The notes beneath the pieces are model-generated. The model was not told the DNA's origin. It searched no databases and saw nothing but the letters and a program-made list of their open reading frames with translations. The position numbers and the translations under genes are program-made. Of a stretch of DNA of 47,434 nucleotides, positions 26,651-34,807 are shown in pieces (position 1 is the first letter of the stretch; every line of letters starts with the position of its first letter). Source of the stretch: JAVVEZ01 sp032250895 (lineage in GTDB: Bacteria > Pseudomonadota > Gammaproteobacteria > Pseudomonadales > Pseudohongiellaceae); NCBI GenBank assembly GCA_032250895.1, contig JAVVEZ010000020.1:1-47434 (forward strand). The letters run 5' to 3'.

Positions 26651-28024
26651 ATGGCCACTTTACTTCTGGGTATCAATCACAATACGGCAAGCGTTGCGGT
26701 CAGGGAGAAAGTGGCCTTTGCCCCCGAAAACATGTCCGAAGCACTGCAACAGGCCTGCCGCAGCGCCGATCTTGAAGAAATCGTCATCGTATCCACCTGC
26801 AACCGGACCGAAATGTATTGTGCGCTTGCGGCTGACCCGCAGGAAAGGGAAAGCCGGCAGAAGGTCGAAGCCGCAGTACTGCGGTGGCTGAGCCAATATC
26901 ATGGCGTAGCGGAAGAGGAGTTGGCGGCCTCGGTTTATTTTTTCTGGTCCGAGGACATGGTCAGGCATGCCATGAAAGTGGCCAGTGGTCTCGATTCCAT
27001 GGTGCTGGGGGAACCCCAGATTCTGGGTCAGATCAAATCCGCCTTTGCCGTGGCCCGGGAAGCGGGAACGGTGGGAGGAAGTCTCAACCGCGTGTTTGAA
27101 GAGACTTTTTCCGTGGCCAAGCAGGTGCGCACAGATACTGCCATTGGCGAGAACCCGGTATCGGTAGCCTTTGCCGCCGTGTCGCTGGCGCAGCAGATAT
27201 TCAGCGACCTGTCGCGTTCACGCGCCCTGTTGATCGGTGCCGGACGCACCATCGAGCTGGTGGCCCAGCATCTTCGGGAGATCGGCATCGCCGATATGGT
27301 GGTGGCCAACCGCACGCTGGAACACGCCCTGGAACTGAAAAGGAAATTCGGTGTCCGGGAGGTGCTGCTGGCAGACATCCCGGAGCAACTCGAACACGCC
27401 GATATCGTGGTTTCCTCCACGGCCAGTCAGCTGCCGATTCTGGGCAAGGGCGCCGTGGAACGTGCGCTGAAAGCGCGTCGGCATCGGCCCATTTTCATGG
27501 TGGACCTGGCGGTGCCAAGGGATATCGAGCCGGAAGTCGGTGATCTGGCGGATGTGTTTCTCTACAGCGTGGATGATCTGAAGGACGTCATAGAAAACAA
27601 TGTCAAAAGTCGCCGGGATGCCGCTGCCGAGGCAGAACTCATCATCGATGCCGGGCTGAGTGCCTATCAACAGAAGATTCGTGGTCTGGGCATTGTCTCC
27701 ACACTGAGAAATTTCCGGGAAAAAGCCGAACAGCTGAGAGACGCCGAACTGGACAGGGCCCGGAAGCTGCTCGAGAAGGGTGAGGCGCCGGAGGTGGCGC
27801 TGGCCTCCCTGGCGCGCCTGCTGACCAATAAACTGATTCACGCTCCCAGTGTGCAGATGAAGAAGGCCAGCGCCGAGGGTCGCAGTGATCTGGTGCAACT
27901 GGCGGAACAGTTATTTGAGCTGGAGGCCAGTAATGAAGCTGGCGGTGACAGCGAGCCGGATCTTGACGGCAATGACCCGGCAAGGGGCGCAATCGAAGAC
28001 GATGGAAACCACAGGCACTCATGA
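26651..28024 (+). CDS. hemA: Glutamyl-tRNA reductase
   Basis: First step of C5-pathway heme synthesis: reduces Glu-tRNA(Glu) to glutamate-1-semialdehyde. The 457 residues from ATG 26651 (MATLLLGINHNTASVAVREK) match the family start; the frame opens earlier at TTG 26597 but that stretch is not conserved. The catalytic cysteine is C50 in VSTCNRTEMY, and LIGAGRTIELVAQHL is the NADPH-binding loop. The ribosome site is weak. The C-terminal acidic tail is longer than the E. coli form. It overlaps prfA by ATGA. Confidence 0.97.
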   Translation: MATLLLGINHNTASVAVREKVAFAPENMSEALQQACRSADLEEIVIVSTCNRTEMYCALAADPQERESRQKVEAAVLRWLSQYHGVAEEELAASVYFFWSEDMVRHAMKVASGLDSMVLGEPQILGQIKSAFAVAREAGTVGGSLNRVFEETFSVAKQVRTDTAIGENPVSVAFAAVSLAQQIFSDLSRSRALLIGAGRTIELVAQHLREIGIADMVVANRTLEHALELKRKFGVREVLLADIPEQLEHADIVVSSTASQLPILGKGAVERALKARRHRPIFMVDLAVPRDIEPEVGDLADVFLYSVDDLKDVIENNVKSRRDAAAEAELIIDAGLSAYQQKIRGLGIVSTLRNFREKAEQLRDAELDRARKLLEKGEAPEVALASLARLLTNKLIHAPSVQMKKASAEGRSDLVQLAEQLFELEASNEAGGDSEPDLDGNDPARGAIEDDGNHRHS

Positions 28025-29109
28025 ACCCTTCAATCACCAGCAAATTGGAACACCTCAAAGAGCGCTATGAGGAACTGGAAGCCCTGTTGAGCGATGTGGA
28101 GATCATCACCAATCAGGAAAAATTCAGGGATTTTTCCCGTGAATATGCGGAGCTGGAGCCGGTGGTGAAGAATTTTCGCCAGTATTGCCAGGCCGGCGCC
28201 AACCTGGAGGAAGCCAGACAACTGCTGCAGGACGGGGATGTGGACATGCGGCAGATGGCGGAAGAAGAAGCCAGGGCAGCCCGGGAGGAAATGGCGGCGC
28301 TGGAACTGGATCTGCAGAAGCTGCTGTTGCCCAGGGATGAAAAGGACAGCTGCAACGTATTCCTGGAAATTCGTGCCGGCACCGGCGGGGACGAATCCTG
28401 TCTTTTTTCCGGCGATCTGTTCCGCATGTATGCCCGTTATGCGGAAAGCCAGGGCTGGCGCATGGAGATCGTGTCCGAACGTCCCGGTGAACATGGGGGC
28501 TACAAGGAATTGATTACCCGCATAGAAGGAAGGAATGTCTATGGCCGCCTGAAATTTGAATCGGGTGCGCATCGCGTGCAACGGGTGCCGGAAACGGAAA
28601 CCCAGGGCCGGGTGCATACCTCGGCCTGTACGGTGGCCGTGATGCCGGAAGTCGCGGCTGTGGAAGAAATCGAAATCAACAAGGCCGACCTGCGCGTCGA
28701 TACCTTTCGCGCCAGCGGGGCCGGCGGCCAGCACGTCAATAAAACCGATTCGGCGATCCGCCTGACCCACCTGCCTTCGGGCATCGTGGTGGAGTGCCAG
28801 GACGAGCGTTCCCAGCACAAGAACCGGGCCCGTGCCATGTCCCTGCTGCAAGCCCGCCTGCAAAGTGCCGCCCAGTCCGAGCATGACCAGGCACAGTCCG
28901 ATACGCGCAGAAATCTGGTGGGCAGCGGTGACCGTTCGGAAAAAATCCGCACCTACAATTATCCGGATGGCCGTATTACCGATCATCGCATCAAGCTCAC
29001 CCTGTACAAGCTGCACGACATCATGAACGGCAATCTCGATGACCTGATCCAGCCCCTGATCAATGAGTACCAGGCCGATCAACTTGCCGAGCTGGCCGTA
29101 TCCCCGTGA
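28021..29109 (+). CDS. prfA: Peptide chain release factor 1
   Basis: Ends translation at UAA and UAG, 362 residues. The GGQ motif is at 235-237 (FRASGAGGQHVNKT) and the stop-codon-recognising PxT motif is PET (190-192), which marks RF1. The substrate for methylation by PrmC, encoded next, is Q237. It overlaps hemA by ATGA and prmC by GTGA, giving tight coupling. Confidence 0.98.
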   Translation: MNPSITSKLEHLKERYEELEALLSDVEIITNQEKFRDFSREYAELEPVVKNFRQYCQAGANLEEARQLLQDGDVDMRQMAEEEARAAREEMAALELDLQKLLLPRDEKDSCNVFLEIRAGTGGDESCLFSGDLFRMYARYAESQGWRMEIVSERPGEHGGYKELITRIEGRNVYGRLKFESGAHRVQRVPETETQGRVHTSACTVAVMPEVAAVEEIEINKADLRVDTFRASGAGGQHVNKTDSAIRLTHLPSGIVVECQDERSQHKNRARAMSLLQARLQSAAQSEHDQAQSDTRRNLVGSGDRSEKIRTYNYPDGRITDHRIKLTLYKLHDIMNGNLDDLIQPLINEYQADQLAELAVSP

Positions 29110-29963
29110 ACAGCATCAAGGCCGCTCTGCAGGCTGGGCGGGAGTTGTTTGCCAACAGTGACTCGCCTCGGATGGATGCCGAGATCCTGCTGATGGCAGT
29201 GTTGGGGAAGCCCCGTGAATATCTGTATACCTGGCCTGAGCAGGAGCTGACAACGGCACAGCAGGATGCCTTTGCCGGGTATTGCCGGCGCCGGGCACAG
29301 GGTACGCCGATAGCCTATCTGACCGGCCGGCGCTGGTTCTGGAATTTTGAACTGAAAATAAATGCCCGGGTGCTGATCCCGCGTCCGGAAACGGAGCTGT
29401 TGGTGGAAGCGACCCTGGAGGTTCTGCAGGGCGTCGGCCAGGCCCGGGTCGCCGACCTGGGCACCGGTTCCGGCGCCATTGCCCTGGCGCTGGCCAGTGA
29501 GCGGCCGGACTGGCAGATAGTGGCCTGCGACAAGAGTCTGGAAGCCCTGGCTCTGGCCCGGGAGAATTGCCAGGCCCTGAGGGCAGGCAATGTGTCATTG
29601 CGCGCAGGGAACTGGTGCGAGGCGCTGGGAAGCACGGGTCAGTGGACGGCCCTGGATGCCCTTGTTGCCAACCCGCCCTATATCGGCGCAGACGACCCGC
29701 ATTTGGAGCTGGGGGATGTGCGCTTTGAACCGAGGCAGGCCCTGGTTGCCGCCGCTGCCGGATTGGCGGATATTGCACTTCTCGTCGCCGATTCCAGAGC
29801 CTGCCTGCGCCCGGAAGGCTGGCTCTTGCTGGAGCATGGTTTTGAACAGGGTGAGGCCGTGAGAAGCCTGCTGTGGCAACAGGGCTATGCCGGCATCGAA
29901 ACCCGCCGGGATCTGAGCGGGCATGAGCGGCTTACATTGGCGCAATGGCCTGGCCGGGCATGA
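29106..29963 (+). CDS. prmC: Release factor glutamine methyltransferase
   Basis: SAM-dependent enzyme that methylates the glutamine of the release-factor GGQ motif, 285 residues. The N-terminal helical domain is followed by PRPETELLVE, the SAM-binding ADLGTGSGAIALALA, and the catalytic NPPY in ALVANPPYIGADD. It starts at GTG 29106, overlapping the prfA stop. Order hemA-prfA-prmC is standard. Confidence 0.96.
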   Translation: MNSIKAALQAGRELFANSDSPRMDAEILLMAVLGKPREYLYTWPEQELTTAQQDAFAGYCRRRAQGTPIAYLTGRRWFWNFELKINARVLIPRPETELLVEATLEVLQGVGQARVADLGTGSGAIALALASERPDWQIVACDKSLEALALARENCQALRAGNVSLRAGNWCEALGSTGQWTALDALVANPPYIGADDPHLELGDVRFEPRQALVAAAAGLADIALLVADSRACLRPEGWLLLEHGFEQGEAVRSLLWQQGYAGIETRRDLSGHERLTLAQWPGRA

Positions 29964-30071
29964 GGGTCTGCCGCTGGGGATAGGGTGTTATCGGTCGTCA
30001 TTGGGCGTAATCGGGTGTGGCTGGCATTGGGTGAAAAGGGCTTCAATTGGCTGTGATACGAGTGAAAATCC

Positions 30072-30824
30072 ATGAATGACAATGACTTGCTGCGCTACAG
30101 CCGCCAGATCATGCTGCCGCAACTGGACCTTGTCGGTCAGGAGCGATTGCTGGCAGCCAGGGTGCTGGTCGTCGGCCTCGGTGGCCTGGGTTGTCCGCTG
30201 GCCATGTATCTAGCCGCTGCCGGCGTGGGGCATTTGACACTGGCTGATGCCGACAAGGTCGATCTGAGCAATCTCCAGCGTCAGATCGCGCACTTTACGC
30301 CAGCCATTGGCAGCAGCAAGGTCAGCTCCATCCGGCAGACTCTGGGTCTGTTGAATCCCGGTATCAATGTCAGGGGTCTGGAAGAGCGTCTGCAGGGGAC
30401 GCGCCTGGAGGAGGAAGTTGCCAACCATGACGTGGTGGTGGATGCCAGCGACAATTTCAGCACGCGCTTTGCCATCAATCGTGCCTGCGTCAGACAGCGA
30501 GTGCCCCTGGTGTCCGGGGCCGCCATTCGCATGGAGGGGCAACTCAGCGTTTTTGACAGCCGTGTTGCGCACAGTCCCTGTTACGCCTGCCTGCACCCGG
30601 AAGGGCAGGATATCGATCTGAGCTGTTCGGAAAATGGTGTGCTGGCCCCTCTGGTCGGCATTATCGGCAGCATGCAGGCCGTCGAAACCATCAAACTCAT
30701 TGCGGGTCTCGGCCGCACCCTGTGTGGCAGGCTGCTGCTGGTGGATGTTCAGACCATGGAGATCAGGGAGTTGCGGCTGGCGCGGGACCCGCAGTGCCCG
30801 GTATGCCGGGACAGCGTCGGTTGA
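30072..30824 (+). CDS. moeB: MoeB/ThiF-family adenylyltransferase
   Basis: E1-like enzyme that adenylates a small sulfur-carrier protein (MoaD or ThiS). In 250 residues it has the nucleotide loop VVGLGGLGCPLAMYLAAAG, the DADKVDLSNLQRQ segment and VDASDNFSTRF. A zinc site consists of CYAC near 177-180 and CPVC near the C-terminus. No rhodanese domain is present, so it is the short form. Position after prmC fits MoeB as in pseudomonads; a ThiF role cannot be excluded. The 108-base gap before it carries degenerate TTGGG/TCGGG repeats. Confidence 0.88.
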   Translation: MNDNDLLRYSRQIMLPQLDLVGQERLLAARVLVVGLGGLGCPLAMYLAAAGVGHLTLADADKVDLSNLQRQIAHFTPAIGSSKVSSIRQTLGLLNPGINVRGLEERLQGTRLEEEVANHDVVVDASDNFSTRFAINRACVRQRVPLVSGAAIRMEGQLSVFDSRVAHSPCYACLHPEGQDIDLSCSENGVLAPLVGIIGSMQAVETIKLIAGLGRTLCGRLLLVDVQTMEIRELRLARDPQCPVCRDSVG

Positions 30825-30829
30825 TACCA

Positions 30830-31825
30830 TCAATTGCTGCTGCCGATGGCCATTTCCACGCGCAAGATCACAAACGCAAAACCATCGCGAGGGGCATGGG
30901 CCTCGTCTTTCTGCCAGGAATAGCCTGGTTCCACTTCGATGAAGAGCCAGGGCTGGTAAAGATTCTGACGCAGTCTGATGCCAAGATCATAGGAACTGCG
31001 GTACGACACCGGCTGGGTAAAGCCATTGACGCGCGCGTAATAGGTGAGTGCCCGGGTATCTGACTGGATGCTGCCATAGGAAAGACTGCTGGACCATTCG
31101 ACGCCACTGCTTTCTTCCTCCACTTCGACGTCATTGATCCAGCGCAGCAGACTGGTGCTGCTGAGTATCTGATCCAGCTGAAAGCGGGTTTTTGAACCAA
31201 AACCATCGGTGGGGACGTAGGAGACGGTCTCGGTCAGCCGTGAGACCAGGTTCCTGGTCAGCTCGGTATCATGACGATACCGGACACTGGCCTTGCCTTT
31301 GAAGGACGAGCCCAGGCCCAGTCTGAAATCCAGGCGGTCCTGGTTGTTATCCAGGACGTTCAACTGCAGGTTGACCCGGGTCTTGGGGGTTTCCCGCAGG
31401 ATGGCCCGGTTGTCTCCGTAATACGAAGAGCCATCACCCTCGTCCTCGGAAAAAATCAGGCTGAGTCTTTCGTTGATGCGGGGCAGATGCACATTGCCGC
31501 GCAGACTGACGCCCGGGTCCAGAAACTCGGATTCGGACCAGTTATTGGAGACGGTCAGACGCAGCGAGGAATAGGCGGCTTCCAGATCACTTCGGGGCAC
31601 ACCGAAGAAACGGTCCAGCTGGTTTGCCAGGGCGTCGGCAGAATCGGAGGCATAGAGCTGGGTCTGATCAAGCCAGCCGAGTCCGAAAATTGCGCCGTCC
31701 GCCTCGTTTTCTTCCTCATCCTCAGCAGCCAGGACATGGCCGGGACCCAGGCAGAAGAGGATGCCCAGCATGCGGCCAAGGTGCTTCAGTGATTTCCTTG
31801 AGAACGTGCGGGTAAAAGAATCCAT
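30830..31825 (-). CDS. Exported protein of unknown function, possible outer-membrane beta-barrel
   Basis: A 331-residue protein from ATG 31825 (MDSFTRTFSRKSLKHLG); the frame is open 29 codons upstream. A signal (MLGILFCLGPGHVLAAE) is followed by an acidic stretch EDEEENEADG, then alternating polar-hydrophobic strands rich in aromatic residues (SVRYRHDTELTR, TYYARVNGF, YDLGIRLRQNLYQPWLFIEV), as in small outer-membrane barrels. I recognise no family with certainty. It converges on moeB (5-base gap) and diverges from the YceI gene (85-base gap). Confidence 0.7.
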   Translation of the reverse strand: MDSFTRTFSRKSLKHLGRMLGILFCLGPGHVLAAEDEEENEADGAIFGLGWLDQTQLYASDSADALANQLDRFFGVPRSDLEAAYSSLRLTVSNNWSESEFLDPGVSLRGNVHLPRINERLSLIFSEDEGDGSSYYGDNRAILRETPKTRVNLQLNVLDNNQDRLDFRLGLGSSFKGKASVRYRHDTELTRNLVSRLTETVSYVPTDGFGSKTRFQLDQILSSTSLLRWINDVEVEEESSGVEWSSSLSYGSIQSDTRALTYYARVNGFTQPVSYRSSYDLGIRLRQNLYQPWLFIEVEPGYSWQKDEAHAPRDGFAFVILRVEMAIGSSN

Positions 31826-31910
31826 CGTGAGAATTGACCTGAGCAGGCTTGCTTGCCAGAATGGCCACCCTGTGAAAAGCCGTACACCTTCAATCGAGGA
31901 AAGTCCCACC

Positions 31911-32522
31911 ATGACATTGAATTCCAGCCAGGGGTCGCGAAAACTGTCTTTATGGCTGCTGGCGGGCGGATGCCTGCTGATTGCCGCCGGCGCTCAGCGA
32001 GTGCTTGCAGATACGGCTCAGTATACGCTCAGCAAACAGTATGCAACAGTACTATTCAAGGTCCAGCATCAGAGCTATGCCAAGCTGGTGGGGCGTTTTG
32101 ATGATTTCTCCGGCACTCTTTCTTTTGATCCTGCCGATATCGGCAGCTCACGTCTGGAAGCCTCGGTCAACATGTCCAGCCTGAACATGGCTGATGGCGA
32201 CCTGGTGGAGACGCTGGTGCACAGCAGCACCTGGTTCAACGCCGATCTCTATCCACAGGCAACATTCAGGACCCGGGAGGTCAAGTTGAACGGTGACAGG
32301 GATGCAGATTTTATCGGTGAACTGAGTTTCATGGGCCTGAGCCGGCCCTGGACATTGAGTATCCATTTCAATGGTGGTGGCAGTGACGATCTCAGTGGCA
32401 GTACGGTGGGCATCGAGGCCACAGGAAGCTTCAAGCGCAGCGACTTTGGCCTCGATCAATATATGAATATGGCCGCCGATCTGGTGGAGATAGAGGTACA
32501 CACCCGCTTCAAGCGCGACTGA
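31911..32522 (+). CDS. YceI-family periplasmic protein
   Basis: A 203-residue exported protein with a lipocalin-like YceI fold that usually binds a polyisoprenoid lipid. ATG 31911 follows GAGGAAA; the earlier in-frame ATG at 31761 is not supported. The signal peptide is about 1-34 (LWLLAGGCLLIAAGAQRVLA). Family features are YTLSKQYATVLFKVQHQ, FDDFSGTLSFDP, STWFNADLYPQATFRT, ELSFMGLSRPWTL and GSFKRSDFGLD. The ligand is not known from sequence. Confidence 0.92.
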   Translation: MTLNSSQGSRKLSLWLLAGGCLLIAAGAQRVLADTAQYTLSKQYATVLFKVQHQSYAKLVGRFDDFSGTLSFDPADIGSSRLEASVNMSSLNMADGDLVETLVHSSTWFNADLYPQATFRTREVKLNGDRDADFIGELSFMGLSRPWTLSIHFNGGGSDDLSGSTVGIEATGSFKRSDFGLDQYMNMAADLVEIEVHTRFKRD

Positions 32523-32636
32523 GCCGGGGTTTCAGTAATAATGTATGATTGCGATGAATGACGGGTGGGCAGGGTAGTGCGGATATGAACCGGCTTTTTT
32601 GCTCTGAACGTCTTATTTGAAGAGGATGCAAGACTT

Positions 32637-32945
32637 ATGAAGACGCTGTTGATACTGAGTCTGGGCCTGGCCCTGGCTTCCTGCTCACTGGTGAAACTGA
32701 CCCGGGAGGGGGAAAATGTAGCGGTGCTGAATCTTGATCAGGTTGCCAACTGTAGCCGGGTTGGAGATACCACCGTATCGGTGCTGGCCAAGGTAGGGAT
32801 TACCCGGGATCAGACCAAGGTGGCGCGGGAACTGTCCATTCTGGCCCGCAATGCCGGGGCAGGCAGGGGGGGCGATACCGTGGTGGCGACCTCGGTGCCC
32901 AGCAATGGACAACAGAGTTTTGACATCTACCAGTGTCGACGCTGA
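32637..32945 (+). CDS. Small DUF4156-like lipoprotein
   Basis: A 102-residue lipoprotein: signal MKTLLILSLGLALASC with lipobox LASC (cysteine 16). The remaining 86 residues include NCSRVGDTTVSVL, LARNAGAGRGGDTVV and a C-terminal FDIYQCRR, with two cysteines (NC and QC) that could form a disulfide. The pattern resembles DUF4156 proteins of the envelope, whose function is not established to my knowledge. GAGG lies ahead of the ATG. Confidence 0.78.
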   Translation: MKTLLILSLGLALASCSLVKLTREGENVAVLNLDQVANCSRVGDTTVSVLAKVGITRDQTKVARELSILARNAGAGRGGDTVVATSVPSNGQQSFDIYQCRR

Positions 32946-32962
32946 TTCTGTATGTGATCCAT

Positions 32963-32982
32963 GCCCCGGCAGGAAGCGGGGC
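32963..32982 (+). terminator. Possible hairpin after the DUF4156-like gene
   Basis: GCCCCG and CGGGGC form a perfect 6-bp stem with an 8-base loop. No T run follows, so it is at best a weak or factor-dependent terminator ahead of rhlB. Confidence 0.3.
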
Positions 32983-33064
32983 CTGTCATGTCGTCGGATA
33001 GCTGTGCTATGATTGCCCGCTCTCAGGACGTAATTGAACAACAGCAGAATGTGGTAAGCACGCA

Positions 33065-34372
33065 GTGAGCCCGGATCCAGCCTCCCTCTCCAATCATCAG
33101 ACCCAGGATTTGCCCCTCCAGGACAAAGCTCCCGGTGTGCCCTTCACTGTATTTGACCTGCCAGTCCCGCTGCTGCGTGCGATCGATGAACTCGGTTTTG
33201 AGTACTGCACACCGATACAGGCCGAGAGCCTGAAACATACCCTGCAAGGACACGACATCACCGGCAAGGCCCAGACCGGCACCGGCAAGACCGCCGCTTT
33301 TCTGATAACCATCATCACCGATCTGCTGGCCAACCCCATTGCTGACGAGCGCTATGTCGGCGAACCGCGGGCGCTGATCATTGCGCCAACCCGGGAACTG
33401 GTGATGCAGATCGCCAAGGACGCCATGGCGCTGACAAAATACACGGATTTGAAGATAGCGACTCTGGTGGGCGGCATCGATTATCAGAAACAACAGAACC
33501 AACTGGATCGCAGCATCGTCGATATCGTGGTGGCCACACCCGGCAGGCTGCTGGATTTCGTCCGCAACAAGAACCTCGATCTGAGCCTGATCGAACTGCT
33601 GGTGATAGACGAGGCCGACCGGATGCTGGATATGGGCTTCATTCCCCAGGTCAGACAGATCATTTCGGCCACGCCCCGCAAGGACTGCCGCCAGACCATG
33701 CTGTTCAGTGCCACCTTTACCGAAGACATCATGGAGCTGGCAGACCGCTGGGCGCTGAATCCGGTCAAGGTGGAAGTGGCGCAGGAGACGGTCACCACCG
33801 ACAATATCACGCAGGTGGTGTATCTGGTCACCACCAAAGACAAGTACCGTCTGCTGTACAACCTGATCATACGTGATGGCAGCGAGCGCGTCATCGTGTT
33901 CACCAACCGTCGTGACCAGGCCCGTAAGCTTGCGGACAAGCTGCATCGCAATGGCCTGGAATGCGGGCTGCTGTCAGGCGAGGTAGCCCAGCCGAAACGG
34001 GTGAAAACCCTGGAGGAGTTCCGCGATGCCAAAATTCAGGTGTTGGTCGCGACCGATGTGGCCGGGCGTGGTCTGCATATAGATGATATTACCCATGTGG
34101 TCAATTTCACGCTTCCGGAAGAAGCCGATGACTATGTGCATCGGATCGGCAGGACCGGCCGTGCCGGTGCCAGCGGTACGTCGATCAGTTTTGCCTGTGA
34201 GGATGATTCCTTCCTGCTGCCGGATATCGAGATCAAGATTGGCAAAAAGCTTCCCTGTGAGCATCCCGATCCCTCTTTGCTGGCCGATCCACCCGAGTTT
34301 GTCAGGCCCCCCAAGTTCAAGGCTGAAGAGGGCGCCAGAAAGAAAAGCCCCGCAAAGCGCAAGAGCTGGTAA
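33065..34372 (+). CDS. rhlB: DEAD-box RNA helicase RhlB
   Basis: ATP-dependent RNA helicase, usually a partner of RNase E in mRNA decay, 435 residues. Motifs are GFEYCTPIQAESL (Q), AQTGTGKTAA (I), PTREL (Ia), IDEADRMLDMGF (II), FSATF (III) and HRIGRTGRAG (VI). The run DEADRMLDMGFIPQVRQI favours RhlB over RhlE/SrmB. It starts at GTG 33065 with a poor ribosome site. The C-terminal 60 residues end in a basic KKSPAKRKSW tail. Confidence 0.9.
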   Translation: MSPDPASLSNHQTQDLPLQDKAPGVPFTVFDLPVPLLRAIDELGFEYCTPIQAESLKHTLQGHDITGKAQTGTGKTAAFLITIITDLLANPIADERYVGEPRALIIAPTRELVMQIAKDAMALTKYTDLKIATLVGGIDYQKQQNQLDRSIVDIVVATPGRLLDFVRNKNLDLSLIELLVIDEADRMLDMGFIPQVRQIISATPRKDCRQTMLFSATFTEDIMELADRWALNPVKVEVAQETVTTDNITQVVYLVTTKDKYRLLYNLIIRDGSERVIVFTNRRDQARKLADKLHRNGLECGLLSGEVAQPKRVKTLEEFRDAKIQVLVATDVAGRGLHIDDITHVVNFTLPEEADDYVHRIGRTGRAGASGTSISFACEDDSFLLPDIEIKIGKKLPCEHPDPSLLADPPEFVRPPKFKAEEGARKKSPAKRKSW

Positions 34373-34430
34373 ATACCCAGGACCCCTGCCTGCGCAGGAG
34401 CGACGTGAGGCTACCGGCAATGAGCCGGCA

Positions 34431-34748
34431 TCAAAGCTGCGCTCCGGCCTGCTTCAGAATGGCCGCATATTCTCCCGAGTTTCGGTGCTGCGACACGATC
34501 CCCAGAATGGTCTGGCCGTGGCTGTTGCGCTCATTGATGTTGTGGCCGGCCTCGACAAAAAAGACCATGAAGCGGGCAAAGGTTTCCGGCACCATGCCCT
34601 GGTAGGCCTTGCGCAGAATGTGGAAGTCCCTCGCCTCACTGGCCGTGGGCAGGATGGTCAGAAAACTCCTGAGTCTTTCGTCGCTCCACCATTCGTCATG
34701 AACGGCAAGCTGGGTTCTTTCGGCACCTGATTTTTTTTCCGTTTTCAT
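34431..34748 (-). CDS. PA4642-like conserved small protein
   Basis: A 105-residue cytoplasmic protein with no signal or membrane segment. Conserved-looking parts are WWSDERLRSFLTILP, RKAYQGMVPETFARFMVFF, and an ankyrin-like stretch EAGHNINERNSHGQTILGIV. It resembles the uncharacterised PA4642 family of pseudomonads from memory. It converges on rhlB and lies upstream of gatB on the same strand. Confidence 0.75.
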   Translation of the reverse strand: MKTEKKSGAERTQLAVHDEWWSDERLRSFLTILPTASEARDFHILRKAYQGMVPETFARFMVFFVEAGHNINERNSHGQTILGIVSQHRNSGEYAAILKQAGAQL

Positions 34749-34807
34749 ACGACTGCTTTATCCTGTTTTTGACCGGGCCGGGCCTGGGAGCCTGTCGGCC
34801 CCCTGGA

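Noticed and set aside
32521..32601. AGCCGG far from CCGGCTTTTTT between the YceI and DUF4156-like genes, considered as a terminator
   Set aside because: The arms are about 60 bases apart, too far for a standard terminator hairpin.
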